In this document: piece by piece, positions 39,899 through 50,840 of the stretch
Layout of the letters: every line of letters begins with the position of its first letter
How positions within the stretch are numbered: position 1 is the first letter of the stretch
Assembly: GCF_014646915.1 (NCBI RefSeq)
Contig: NZ_BMOE01000013.1
Location: 33,153 to 97,152, forward strand
Source: Deinococcus aquiradiocola
GTDB lineage: Bacteria; Deinococcota; Deinococci; Deinococcales; Deinococcaceae
Direction of reading: 5' to 3'
Length of the DNA stretch: 64,000 nucleotides
Position numbers and translations under genes: made by a program
Notes under the pieces: generated by a model
Told to the model about the DNA's origin: nothing
The model's input: the letters and a program-made list of their open reading frames with translations, nothing else
The model's database searches: none

Positions 39899-42292
39899 TT
39901 GACTGTCATGACGTACCAGCCGCCCGAACTGCTCCACCCTCAGCCCGCGGCAGGGCCGAGCCCGCTGGAAGGCACCGCCCTGCTGGACGGTCCCGGCCCG
40001 GACGCCGTCCTCGTCAGCTGCACGGACGGGTACGCGCACCTGCACGGCCGCACGCCGCAGCAGCTCACCGGTCAGACCATGCCGGGCGTGCCGGACGGGC
40101 CGACGGTGACGCGCACCCTGCCGGACGGCCGCACCGTGACGCTGGACGTGACGCGGTCCGCCCTGACGCTCGGCGGCCGCGTCCTCACGCTGGAGAACGT
40201 GCGCGCCGTGAGCCTCCGGCCCGGACGGCCCGCCCCCGACAGGGACGCCCCGACCGGACTCGGGGACCGTCGGGCCTTCGAGCAGGACCTCGAGGAGGAA
40301 CTCGCGCGGGCCGCTCGGCACCGCTACCCCGTCACGGTCCTCACGGCGGACCTCGACGGCCTGAAACGCGTGAACGACGAGCACGGCCACGCGCGTGGCG
40401 ACGACCTGCTCGGCACCTTCGCGCGAGAGTTGCGCGGCCAGTTCCGCGCGTCCGACCGCCTGTACCGGCTGGGTGGCGACGAGTTCGCCGCCATCCTCGC
40501 GCACGCCGACACCACGAACGTCGCCCAGATCCTGATGCGCGTCACGGCCGCCATGACCCACACCCGGCACGCGACCGGCCTTCCCGGCGCCGACGTCAGC
40601 GCCGGGTACGCCACCTTCCCCGGTGACAGCGGCTCGCCGGGCGACCTGATCCGCCTCGCGAACGAGCGCATGTACGGCCAGAAACGCGCCCACCGCGGCG
40701 TCCGGCCCGGACAGGACTGCGTGACCGGACAGCTGGACCACACCGTGCAGACCGTCGCGCAGCGCACCGTCCGCATGACCTTCGCGCTGCTCGCCCAGGC
40801 GACCGACCCGAGCGCCCAGGACTGGGCGGCCCTGCTGGAAGCGGCCGTCCTGACCGTACCGGACGCCGCGGCTGGACAGTTCTGGGTGAGAGGGCCCGCC
40901 GGACCCGGACTGGACGCCTTCCAGCTGCGTGCCGTGACGGGCCTCCCCGACACGGACCTGGGCCTGACGCGCACGCCGGACGACACGCTCGCCCTGTACG
41001 GCGCGTCCGCCCACGACTGGCAGCACGGCCGCCCGAACATCCATGCACGGACAGACACGGACGGCGCGGCCTCACCGTCCACCATGGACGTGCCGGTCGT
41101 CGCGGAACGCGAGGTGCTGGCACACCTGCACCTGCAGGGCACGCCCGGCCGCACCTTCGGTCCAGCCGCGACGCACGCCGCGCTGGAGTTCGCGCAGCAG
41201 CTCGCGGCCCTCCTGGCAGGGTGCGCACGCACGCAGCGCGAAACGAGGCGCCGCCAGGAACTCGAAACGCTCGCCGCGCTGAACGTCGCGCTGGGCCGCG
41301 CCCGGACGCCCGCCGCCGTCGAAACGGTCCTCACGGAGCAGGCCGCGTCCCTGCTCGCCGCGCAGACCGCCACGTACCTGAAGTACGACCCCGTCACCGA
41401 CAGCCTCGTCCCCACCGTCACGGTCGGCCGCGCCCGGACGGGGCAGTCGGCCCTGCCGCGCGGCGTGGGCGTCCCCTGGGACGCCGCCGAGCGCGCCTGC
41501 ATCCTCCGCAGCGACGACACGCACCGCGACCACCCCGCACCGCAGCACGGGCGGCCCGGCGCGGCCCTCGCCACCCTGCACGCTCCCCTCGTCAGCTCCT
41601 CCGGGCAGCTGCTCGGCGTGCTCGCCGTGGGCCGCGAAGCGTCCCCCTTCAGCGACCTCGACGTGACCCTCGCGCAGGCCATGACGGGCGCCGCCGCCAC
41701 CTCCCTCGAACGCAGCGTCGAGGCGGTCGCCGTCCACCAGGCCCGCACGGGCGCCCTGCACGCCGTCGGCCTCGCCCTCGAAGCGCGCGACTTCGAGAGT
41801 CCCGGCCACACCGCCCGCGTCGTCGCCCTCGCAGAACGCTTCGCCGAGAGCCTCGCGCTGGACGCCGACCAGAAAGAAGCGCTCCGCGAAGGCGCGTACC
41901 TGCACGACATCGGCAAACTCAGCCTCCCCGACGAGGTACTCCTCAAACCCGGCGCGCTCACCCCGCAGGAACGCGTCATCATGCAGACGCACGCCCGCAT
42001 CGGCTACGACCTCAGCCGCAGCCTCCCCACCCTCCCCGAAGCGTCCCTGCTCATCCGGCACCACCACGAATGGTGGAACGGCAGCGGCTACCCAGACGGG
42101 CTCGCCGGACAGCACATCCCGTACCTCGCGCGCGTCTTCACGCTCGTCGACGTGTACGACGCCCTCACCAGCGACCTCCCCTACAAACGCGCCTGGACCC
42201 CCAGAGAAGCCGCGCACGGCCTGCGCAGCCTCAGCGGCACGCAGTTCGACCCCACCCTCCTCAAAGCCTTCCTCAGCCTGCTCAAACTCTGA
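39899..42292 (+). CDS. GGDEF-GAF-HD-GYP cyclic-di-GMP signalling protein
   Basis: A 797-residue cytoplasmic protein. The GGDEF domain (about 120-285) has an intact active loop, GGDEF at 192-196, and an RxxD inhibitory site, R183-A-S-D186, five residues before it. A middle region (290-450) and a GAF-like domain (about 455-610) follow, then an HD-GYP domain with LHDIGK, the HHHEWWNGSGYPDG motif and DVYDAL. It could both make and break cyclic-di-GMP. The start is uncertain: TTG at 39899 is 4 nt after GGAGG, while ATG at 39908 is the alternative. Confidence 0.88.
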   Translation: MTVMTYQPPELLHPQPAAGPSPLEGTALLDGPGPDAVLVSCTDGYAHLHGRTPQQLTGQTMPGVPDGPTVTRTLPDGRTVTLDVTRSALTLGGRVLTLENVRAVSLRPGRPAPDRDAPTGLGDRRAFEQDLEEELARAARHRYPVTVLTADLDGLKRVNDEHGHARGDDLLGTFARELRGQFRASDRLYRLGGDEFAAILAHADTTNVAQILMRVTAAMTHTRHATGLPGADVSAGYATFPGDSGSPGDLIRLANERMYGQKRAHRGVRPGQDCVTGQLDHTVQTVAQRTVRMTFALLAQATDPSAQDWAALLEAAVLTVPDAAAGQFWVRGPAGPGLDAFQLRAVTGLPDTDLGLTRTPDDTLALYGASAHDWQHGRPNIHARTDTDGAASPSTMDVPVVAEREVLAHLHLQGTPGRTFGPAATHAALEFAQQLAALLAGCARTQRETRRRQELETLAALNVALGRARTPAAVETVLTEQAASLLAAQTATYLKYDPVTDSLVPTVTVGRARTGQSALPRGVGVPWDAAERACILRSDDTHRDHPAPQHGRPGAALATLHAPLVSSSGQLLGVLAVGREASPFSDLDVTLAQAMTGAAATSLERSVEAVAVHQARTGALHAVGLALEARDFESPGHTARVVALAERFAESLALDADQKEALREGAYLHDIGKLSLPDEVLLKPGALTPQERVIMQTHARIGYDLSRSLPTLPEASLLIRHHHEWWNGSGYPDGLAGQHIPYLARVFTLVDVYDALTSDLPYKRAWTPREAAHGLRSLSGTQFDPTLLKAFLSLLKL

Positions 42293-42344
42293 CCCGCGCG
42301 CCCACACCGCACACCGCCGGAACAGGCAGGACCCACCACCAGCC

Positions 42345-42369
42345 TCGGGCAGAGCGTCTCTGGGCTGAC
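42345..42369 (+). repeat. 25-bp direct repeat, first copy
   Basis: This 25-bp stretch matches 42411-42435 at 22 of 25 positions, 66 bp away. A hairpin lies between the copies. Confidence 0.6.
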
Positions 42370-42379
42370 TGGCAGGCTC

Positions 42380-42399
42380 GGCCCAGGGCGGCCTGGGCC
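42380..42399 (+). terminator. Hairpin between the two direct repeats
   Basis: GGCCCAGG and CCTGGGCC form a perfect 8-bp stem with a 4-nt loop, 88 nt after the GGDEF/HD-GYP stop. There is no T-run. Confidence 0.4.
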
Positions 42400-42410
42400 T
42401 CCTTCCGGGT

Positions 42411-42435
42411 TCGGGCGGAGCGTCTCTGGACTGAT
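42411..42435 (+). repeat. 25-bp direct repeat, second copy
   Basis: The partner of 42345-42369. It ends directly before the CCTGAC direct repeat upstream of the response regulator gene. Confidence 0.6.
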
Positions 42436-42437
42436 GA

Positions 42438-42454
42438 CCTGACACTCGCCTGAC
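42438..42454 (+). promoter_or_regulatory. Possible response-regulator binding site (11-bp direct repeat)
   Basis: CCTGAC at 42438-42443 and again at 42449-42454, a period of exactly 11 bp, as in boxes bound by PhoB/OmpR-type dimers. It lies 25 nt before the start of the PhoB-like gene, so autoregulation is possible. Confidence 0.35.
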
Positions 42455-42478
42455 CTCAACCCTCAGAATGGGAAGGGT

Positions 42479-43186
42479 ATGAGCCATGTGGTGGTCGTTG
42501 AGGATGAAGGAACGGTACGTGACGTGCTCCGCTTTCACCTGGAACGCGCCGGGCTGAAGGTCAGTGCGTTCGAGACGGCGGCGCCCGCCTGGGACGCGTT
42601 CGGGACGGCGGACGTGGTGGTGCTGGACTGGATGCTGCCCGGCGAGAGCGGCATCAGCGTGCTGCGCCGACTGCGGCAGCATCCGGAACTCAAGCGCCTG
42701 CCGGTCCTGATGCTCACGGCCCGCGCGGCCGAAGCGGAGCGCGTGGAGGGCCTGGAGACCGGAGCAGACGATTACCTGACCAAACCGTTCTCGGCGGCGG
42801 AACTCGTGGCGCGCGTCCGTGCCCTGCTGCGCCGCACGCAGACCGAGGTGCCGCAGACGCTGCAGAACGGGCCGCTCAGCATCGACGTGGGGGCCGCCGA
42901 AGCGAAACTCGGCGGGGCGCGCCTGAACCTCACGCGGCGCGAGTTCGACCTGCTGGCGTTCCTGACGCAGAACACCGGGCGCGTGTACGCCCGCACCGAA
43001 CTGCTCGACCGGGTGTGGGGCGCGGATTTCCTGGGCGGCGAACGCACCGTGGACCAGCACATCACGCAGCTGCGCTCCCACCTGCACGACGACCCCGCCC
43101 AGCCGGGCTTCCTGGAGACGGTGCGCGGCAAGGGGTACCGCATGCGGCCGTGGCAGGAGAGCGGGACGCTGGGGAGCACCGGGTGA
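42479..43186 (+). CDS. PhoB-like response regulator
   Basis: A 235-residue OmpR/PhoB family regulator. The receiver domain (1-120) has the phospho-acceptor D50 in VVVLDWMLPG and K102 in YLTKPFSAAEL; the winged-helix DNA-binding domain (about 130-225) ends with the VRGKGYRM phrase. The ATG is led by GGGAAGGG. The kinase gene overlaps its stop and phoU follows, so it probably controls phosphate genes; that link comes from context. Confidence 0.92.
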   Translation: MSHVVVVEDEGTVRDVLRFHLERAGLKVSAFETAAPAWDAFGTADVVVLDWMLPGESGISVLRRLRQHPELKRLPVLMLTARAAEAERVEGLETGADDYLTKPFSAAELVARVRALLRRTQTEVPQTLQNGPLSIDVGAAEAKLGGARLNLTRREFDLLAFLTQNTGRVYARTELLDRVWGADFLGGERTVDQHITQLRSHLHDDPAQPGFLETVRGKGYRMRPWQESGTLGSTG

Positions 43187-44181
43187 GTGCCGCTTCGGCC
43201 ATGTCGCCGCACGGCGCGGCGCAACCGGACCGCTGGATCGACGCGCTGCCGCAGGCGGTGGTGCTGTACTGCAGCGCGCCGGGCGGCGGTCAGCGGACCG
43301 TGCAGCGCCTGAACGCGGCCGCCGCGCGCCTGTGGGGCGTCACGGACGACCGGGCGCGCGGGCGTCCGCTGCTGGAGGTGCTGCGCCGTCACACGCTGGA
43401 GACGCTGTGCGAGCGGGGCGGGGAGCTGGAGCTGGACGTGGCGGGGCGCGCGCTGCACTGTCAGGCGCTGCTGACGGTGGCCGGGCAGGGCCTGAACGCG
43501 CTGATCGTGGAAGACGTGACGGACCACCGCCGCCGCGAGGCGGAACTGCGGGAGGCGGCCGCGATCCTGTCGCACGAGTTCCGGACGCCCGTCGCGGGCT
43601 TGCGGGGCGTGCTGGAGGCGCTGGAGTACCAGATGCCGCCCGAGATGCAGCAGAGCTTCGTGCGGCAGGGCCTGCAGGAGGTGGAGCGGCTCGCGCGGCT
43701 GGTGGAGGACCTCGCGGTGGGGTTCCGGCCCACGCGGGCGCGGACCTTCCCGATCAGCGAGGCGTTCGCGCGGGCCGAGCGGCTGCTCGCGCAGGACGCG
43801 GCCCTGACCGGCACGCCCCTGAGTTTCGGGGAGGATCACCTCGTGCGGGCCGACCCGGACAAGCTGCTGCAGGTACTGCTGAACCTGATCGAGAACGCCA
43901 TGAAGTACGGGCCGCGCGGCGGCGAGGTGCGCGTCGAGACGCGCAACCAGGGCGGGTTCGTGGAGGTGGCCGTGCTGGACGGCGGCGCGAGCGTGCCCGA
44001 CACCGAGAACATCTTCAAGGCGCACACGCGGGGCGCGGCCGCGACCGGCAACGGGAGCGGCATGGGGCTGTACATCGTGCGGAGCGTCGTGCAGGGCTGG
44101 GGCGGTCAGGCGTGGGCGGAACGGCGCGGCGACCAGAACGCCTTCTGCTTCACCCTGCCGTCCGTGGCCGGCCTGATCTGA
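43183..44181 (+). CDS. PhoR-like sensor histidine kinase
   Basis: A 332-residue kinase without membrane segments. A PAS-like domain (about 15-115) is followed by the dimerisation helix with H131 in LSHEFRTPV, an N-box in NLIENAMKYGP and the G-box GNGSGMGLYIVR. The ending, an SVVQGWGGQ stretch, is typical. The GTG start overlaps the regulator stop as GTGA. A soluble kinase of this type probably senses phosphate status through a partner such as PhoU. Confidence 0.9.
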   Translation: MSAASAMSPHGAAQPDRWIDALPQAVVLYCSAPGGGQRTVQRLNAAAARLWGVTDDRARGRPLLEVLRRHTLETLCERGGELELDVAGRALHCQALLTVAGQGLNALIVEDVTDHRRREAELREAAAILSHEFRTPVAGLRGVLEALEYQMPPEMQQSFVRQGLQEVERLARLVEDLAVGFRPTRARTFPISEAFARAERLLAQDAALTGTPLSFGEDHLVRADPDKLLQVLLNLIENAMKYGPRGGEVRVETRNQGGFVEVAVLDGGASVPDTENIFKAHTRGAAATGNGSGMGLYIVRSVVQGWGGQAWAERRGDQNAFCFTLPSVAGLI

Positions 44182-44232
44182 CGCGTCCCTCCTGACCTGC
44201 CCTTCCCCTTCATCCTTTACTCTGGAGTCCGT

Positions 44233-44871
44233 ATGCGTGAAGCCCTGGAACAAGACCTGAACAAGGTGCTGAATGGCGCCATGGAAATGCTCGGCACCGT
44301 CGAGCGGATGCTGCCCGTCGCGGCGGCCGTCCTGAACGACCGTGACGGAGCGAGACTGGAGGAGGTCCAGGCGCTCGACCGTGAAGTGGACGCGCACGAG
44401 GCGCGCATCGAGGCGGAGTGCCTGCGGCTCATCGCGCTGCACCAGCCGGTCGCGCGGGACCTGCGCCTGATCGCGCTGGTCCTCAAGAGCCTGACGGACA
44501 TCGAACGGATGGGCGATTACGTCGTGCACGTCGCGGAGGACGGCGAGGAACTGAGCCGCGCTCCGGCCCTGAAGCGTTACGTGAACCTCACGCGGATGCT
44601 GGAGCGCCTGCAGGAGATGGCGGTCGCGCTGCGCGGGGCGATCGCGGCGCGCAGCGTCCCGGCGGCGCGCGAGGCGCTCACCATGGACGACGAGGTGGAC
44701 GACCTGTACGAGCAGGTGCAGCGTGAACTGGTGACGTACATGCTGGAGGACCCGCGCAACATCAGCAAGTCCCTGATCCTGATGCGGGTGGGGCGGTCCC
44801 TGGAACGGGTGGGCGACCACATGGAGAACGTCGCGGAACGCGTGCAGTACTGGGTGACCGGCGAACGTTGA
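44233..44871 (+). CDS. phoU: Phosphate signalling protein PhoU
   Basis: A 212-residue protein made of two repeated three-helix bundles, each with the metal-binding pattern (ALDREVDAHEARIE with KSLTDIERMGDYV, and MDDEVDDLYEQV with RSLERVGDHMENVAE). PhoU restrains PhoR/PhoB signalling and Pst transport. GGAG 5 nt upstream supports the ATG. It sits 51 nt after the kinase gene. No pstCAB transporter genes are nearby. Confidence 0.94.
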   Translation: MREALEQDLNKVLNGAMEMLGTVERMLPVAAAVLNDRDGARLEEVQALDREVDAHEARIEAECLRLIALHQPVARDLRLIALVLKSLTDIERMGDYVVHVAEDGEELSRAPALKRYVNLTRMLERLQEMAVALRGAIAARSVPAAREALTMDDEVDDLYEQVQRELVTYMLEDPRNISKSLILMRVGRSLERVGDHMENVAERVQYWVTGER

Positions 44872-44874
44872 CGC

Positions 44875-45960
44875 GTGGTGCATGACGTGCGCGCAGCTGA
44901 GCGGCACGCGGTGAGGGCCAGTCGGGGGAGCGGCAGTCGCCCCGGGCTGGCCCTCCTGCTGCGTGCCGGGCCACTGATAGCGGCGGTGGTCGGGTGGGGG
45001 CTGGCGGTGCAGGCGGGACCGCCGGAGGGGCAGCCCGCGCCGGACCCGCCGGGCGTGAGCGTGTCGCTGCCGCTGCGGGTGGTGGGCAGCACGCCCCTGT
45101 GGGTGGGCGGCGCGGTGGGTGAGGCGTTGCCCACCGAGGACGCCTTCGCGGAACTGTACGCGGGCCGGGCGGACCTGGTGCTGGGGACGCTGCCGCCGCC
45201 CGTGGCGCCCAGGGGTGTCGCACCTGCCGTGAGCGTGCCGGTGGGCGTGTATGCGGTGAGCGTGGCGTACAGCCTGCCGGGCGTGCAGTTGCGGCTGGAC
45301 GTACCGACGCTGTGCGCGCTGCTGTCGGGCCGGGTGAGCCGGTGGGACGCGCCGGCGGTCGCGGCGCTCAATCCGGGCGTGCGGCTGCCGGCGTTGCCGG
45401 TGCTGGTGAGTGCCCGCACGGCCCGGAACGGGGTGTCGCTGGCGGTGGCGGGCGCGTGCGTGAAGGCGGGCGTGTGGCCGTCCTCGCAGCTGAAGTCCAG
45501 CTGGGCGGCGGGCGCGGCGTTCGGGCGGGCGACACTGGGCGCGCAGCGCACGGACCTGAACCTGCCGGGCGCGCTGGCGGTGTTTGCGCTGCAGGCGACG
45601 CCGCGCGGGGTGCAGGTGGCACAGTTGCGCGCGCCGGGCGGGGCGTTCGTGTCGCCGGTCAGTGAGCTGGGGGTGACGGTGCCGGGCGCGCCGGGGGTGG
45701 CGGTGCTGCCCGGGGAGGCGTTCGGGGTGCTGCGCGCGGCGGACCGGGTGGGCGCGTACCCGCTGCGGGGGCTGGTGTGGGCGTCGTTCCTGCCGGAGCA
45801 GGCGTACCGGGACCGGACGCTGGAGCGGGCGCGGGCGCTGCTGAGGCTGCTGGGGACGCTGCGGTCGGGGGGCGGGCGCGGCGTGGCGGGCCTGCCGGTG
45901 AACGCGTGGGGTCCGGTCGTCATGACGTTCCTGGGCGCGCGGGTGACGGACGCGGAGTGA
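44875..45960 (+). CDS. Degenerate PstS-like phosphate-binding protein
   Basis: A 361-residue protein with an N-terminal membrane anchor or signal (about 25-47). Its middle closely follows PstS: VSVPVGVYAVSVAYSLPGVQL, then LCALLSGRVSRWDAPAVAALNPGVRLPALPV. The phosphate-binding loop that in PstS reads near RSDGSGTT is replaced by SARTARNGVSL, so ordinary phosphate binding is doubtful. It starts at GTG just 3 nt after the phoU stop. It may be a sensor or a decayed paralog; GC-rich wobble is as in the neighbours. Confidence 0.7.
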   Translation: MVHDVRAAERHAVRASRGSGSRPGLALLLRAGPLIAAVVGWGLAVQAGPPEGQPAPDPPGVSVSLPLRVVGSTPLWVGGAVGEALPTEDAFAELYAGRADLVLGTLPPPVAPRGVAPAVSVPVGVYAVSVAYSLPGVQLRLDVPTLCALLSGRVSRWDAPAVAALNPGVRLPALPVLVSARTARNGVSLAVAGACVKAGVWPSSQLKSSWAAGAAFGRATLGAQRTDLNLPGALAVFALQATPRGVQVAQLRAPGGAFVSPVSELGVTVPGAPGVAVLPGEAFGVLRAADRVGAYPLRGLVWASFLPEQAYRDRTLERARALLRLLGTLRSGGGRGVAGLPVNAWGPVVMTFLGARVTDAE

Positions 45961-46020
45961 CGGGTGGGTCGGGGGTGGGGGCGTCCGGCCGGGGGGATTC
46001 ACCACAGTCGAGCGAACGCT

Positions 46021-46029
46021 TGTTATACT
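46021..46029 (+). promoter_or_regulatory. Extended -10 promoter for fadD
   Basis: TGtTATACT is an extended -10; no good -35 is seen. It lies about 83 nt before the fadD start. Confidence 0.55.
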
Positions 46030-46111
46030 GGCCTCAAAGTTAGACCAGGTACAACAACCCAGAGTCTTCACCGCCCTCCGGCCGCACGCTGGCGGGCCGC
46101 AAGGGAGCAGC

Positions 46112-47842
46112 ATGGACACCCACACCCCGCACACCGGTCCGCAGGAAACCGCCCGCCCCTGGCTGAGCCACTACCAGAACGGCGTGCCCGCCGACCCCAC
46201 CCTGGACATCGGCAACCTGCCCGCCATGCTGGAACGCACCGCCCTGCGCTTCCCGGACCGCACCGCGCTGCACTTCATGGGCCAGAAATGCACGTACCGG
46301 CAGCTGTGGCAGGACGTGCGGCGCTTCGCGGCGGCCCTGCAGCAGCAGGGCGTGCAGCCGGGCGACCGCGTCAGCATCATGCTGCCCAACTGCCCGCAGT
46401 TCGTGGTCGCGTTCTACGGCGCGAGCCTCGCCGGGGCCGTCGTCGTGAACACCAGCCCGCTGTACGTCGCGCCGGAACTCACGCATCAGCTGCTCGACAG
46501 CGGCAGCGAGACGCTCGTCATCCTCGACAGCTTCTACCCGCGCTTCGAGGCGGACCGCGTGCCGGGCGTCAAGCGCGTCATCGTGACCGGCGTGCAGGAC
46601 GCCCTCCCCTTCCCCAAGAACCTCCTGTACCCGCTGCGCGAACGCATGCAGGGCCACGCCGCCACGCCGCCCAGCGGTGAGCGCGTGCACCAGATGCAGG
46701 CCCTCATCCACGCGCAGCCGACAGGCGTGCAGCCGCGCACCGTGCCGCTCGCGCCGGACACGCTGGCGCTGCTGCAGTACACGGGCGGCACGACCGGCAC
46801 TCCCAAGGGCGCCATGCTCACGCACGGCAACCTGATCGCCAACACCGTCCAGGCGAGCGCGTGGATGCCGGACCTGCAGATGGGGCAGGAGGTGCTGCTC
46901 GCCGCGATTCCCTTCTTCCACGTGTACGGCATGACGACCGCCATGAACATGGGCGTGCTGATCGGCGCGACCGTGGTGCTCGTCCCGAACCCGCGCGACA
47001 TCAAGATGCTGCTGACGCTCGTGCAGAGCATGAAGCCCACCCTGTTCCCCGGCGTGCCCACCATGTACGGCGCGATCAACGCGCACCCCGACACGCCCAG
47101 GTACGACCTGACCAGCATCCGCGCCTGCATCTCCGGCAGTGCGCCCCTGCCGCACGAGACGGCCCGCCGCTTCCGGGAGATCACGCGCGGCGCGAACCTC
47201 GTGGAAGGCTACGGCCTGACCGAGGCGAGCCCCGTCACGCACTGCAACCCTGTCACGGGCGAACAGCAGCTCGGCAGCATCGGCCTGCCCGTGCCGGGCG
47301 TGTACGCGTACGTGGCCGCCCCGGACGGCACGCCCCTCCCGAACGGCGAGGCGGGCGAACTGTACGTGTCCGGCCCGAACGTCATGGCCGGGTACTGGCA
47401 GCGCGACGAGGAGAGCCGCGCCACCCTCCCCGTCCGCGCGGGACGCACGTGGCTCAGGACGGGCGACGTGGCCGTCATGAGTGACGACGGGTTCTTCCGG
47501 ATCGTGGACCGGCAGAAGGACGTGATCATCGCGGGCGGCTTCAACATCTACCCGCGCGAGGTGGAGGAAGTGCTGTACGCGCACCCGGCCGTGCAGGAGG
47601 CCGCCGCGATCGGCGTGCCGCACCCGCACCGCGGCGAGACCGTCAAGGTCTTCGTGGTGTTCCGGCCCGGCATGCAGGCCAGCCAGAACGAACTGGAAAG
47701 CTGGTGCCGCGAGCGCCTCAGCCCCTACAAGGTCCCGAAACTGTACGAGGTGCGCAGCGAACTGCCGAAATCGGCGGTCGGGAAGGTCCTGCGCCGCGCG
47801 CTGGCCGACCAGGAACGCGCCGCCCCGAAAGCCGCAGGCTGA
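46112..47842 (+). CDS. fadD: Long-chain acyl-CoA synthetase
   Basis: A 576-residue AMP-dependent ligase activating fatty acids with ATP and CoA. The AMP-binding motif is LQYTGGTTGTPKGAMLTH near 222-239; others are VEGYGLTEASPVTHCNP, the ATP-binding WLRTGDVAVMSDDGFF and the FNIYPREVEEVLYAHPAV hinge with the catalytic Lys near the end (KSAVGKVLRR). The length and order match FadD. GGGAG precedes the ATG. It is expressed from its own promoter. Confidence 0.9.
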   Translation: MDTHTPHTGPQETARPWLSHYQNGVPADPTLDIGNLPAMLERTALRFPDRTALHFMGQKCTYRQLWQDVRRFAAALQQQGVQPGDRVSIMLPNCPQFVVAFYGASLAGAVVVNTSPLYVAPELTHQLLDSGSETLVILDSFYPRFEADRVPGVKRVIVTGVQDALPFPKNLLYPLRERMQGHAATPPSGERVHQMQALIHAQPTGVQPRTVPLAPDTLALLQYTGGTTGTPKGAMLTHGNLIANTVQASAWMPDLQMGQEVLLAAIPFFHVYGMTTAMNMGVLIGATVVLVPNPRDIKMLLTLVQSMKPTLFPGVPTMYGAINAHPDTPRYDLTSIRACISGSAPLPHETARRFREITRGANLVEGYGLTEASPVTHCNPVTGEQQLGSIGLPVPGVYAYVAAPDGTPLPNGEAGELYVSGPNVMAGYWQRDEESRATLPVRAGRTWLRTGDVAVMSDDGFFRIVDRQKDVIIAGGFNIYPREVEEVLYAHPAVQEAAAIGVPHPHRGETVKVFVVFRPGMQASQNELESWCRERLSPYKVPKLYEVRSELPKSAVGKVLRRALADQERAAPKAAG

Positions 47843-47892
47843 CCGGACCGCACGCCCCGCGCCGCGCCGTGCATGGGCATCCACACGCAGAC

Positions 47893-47927
47893 CACCGCCT
47901 GAGGGGCCATACCCTTCTCAGGCGGTG
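47893..47927. terminator. Hairpin between fadD and the response regulator
   Basis: CACCGCCTGAG and CTCAGGCGGTG form a perfect 11-bp stem; the loop contains GGG and CCC. It lies 51 nt after the fadD stop and ends 8 nt before the next -10. Confidence 0.55.
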
Positions 47928-47934
47928 CGTGCAT

Positions 47935-47940
47935 TATCAT
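47935..47940 (+). promoter_or_regulatory. -10 element TATCAT
   Basis: TATCAT, 8 nt, then the ATG at 47949; a nearly leaderless layout. Confidence 0.45.
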
Positions 47941-47948
47941 GGGTCCCT

Positions 47949-48326
47949 ATGGCCTATACCATTCTGGTTGCCGACGACGAACCAGCGATCCGGACCATGC
48001 TGGAGGTCATCCTTTCGGCAGACGGTCATGACATCGTCGCAGTCGCTGACGGCAAATCTGCACTCGATTACCTGCGTGACCACACGCCCGACGCCATGCT
48101 GCTGGACGTCAAGATGCCGTTCATGGACGGCTTCGAGATCTGCTCGCGCGTGAAGCGCATCAAGCGCCTGCGCAACGCGCCCGTGCTGCTCCTGACCGGC
48201 TTCGACGACGATCAGACGCGCGACCATGCCAAGCTGGTCGGCGCGGACGACATCGTGTACAAGCCGCTGTCCGGCAAGAACCTGCGCGGACGCGTCAATC
48301 AGCTCATCGAAGCCCGCCGGAGTTGA
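47949..48326 (+). CDS. Single-domain response regulator (CheY-like)
   Basis: A 125-residue receiver domain with acidic pocket DDE near 9-11, phospho-acceptor Asp in AMLLDVKMPFMDGFE, and Lys in VYKPLSGKNL. No output domain. It may pass phosphate or bind a partner protein, as CheY and DivK do; the partner kinase is not in the immediate vicinity. The ATG at 47949 is chosen over the upstream open frame. Confidence 0.9.
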   Translation: MAYTILVADDEPAIRTMLEVILSADGHDIVAVADGKSALDYLRDHTPDAMLLDVKMPFMDGFEICSRVKRIKRLRNAPVLLLTGFDDDQTRDHAKLVGADDIVYKPLSGKNLRGRVNQLIEARRS

Positions 48327-48405
48327 GGCGGGCCGTTCCAGGCACCGTGACCCTCACCGTGACCATACCCTCCCCCACTCCCCTGACCACTCCCGGGGCC
48401 ACCCG

Positions 48406-50757
<2,352 letters not shown>

Positions 50758-50773
50758 CCCGAACCCGGTCTCC

Positions 50774-50800
50774 CGCCGCCGCCCCGCCCGGGCGGCGGCG
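50774..50800 (+). terminator. Hairpin after the penicillin-binding protein gene
   Basis: CGCCGCCGCCC and its complement form an 11-bp stem with a 5-nt loop 16 nt past the stop. Confidence 0.65.
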
Positions 50801-50828
50801 TCCTGATGTGCCGCTCACTTCCCTCCCC

Positions 50829-50834
50829 TACCCT
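50829..50834 (+). promoter_or_regulatory. Leaderless -10 element TACCCT
   Basis: TACCCT, 6 nt, then the ATG at 50841. Confidence 0.65.
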
Positions 50835-50840
50835 GAAGGC

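Noticed and set aside
46000..46050. A fatty-acid regulator operator before fadD
   Set aside because: Only a loose partial match to known FadR-type sites; no clear palindrome.
42772..46134. Very long open frame (1120 codons) on the minus strand
   Set aside because: It runs opposite to the regulator, kinase, phoU and PstS-like genes. It is an antisense shadow of high-GC codons with no family motif. The same holds for other long antisense frames, for example 1632-3233, 3182-5020 and 6474-8540.
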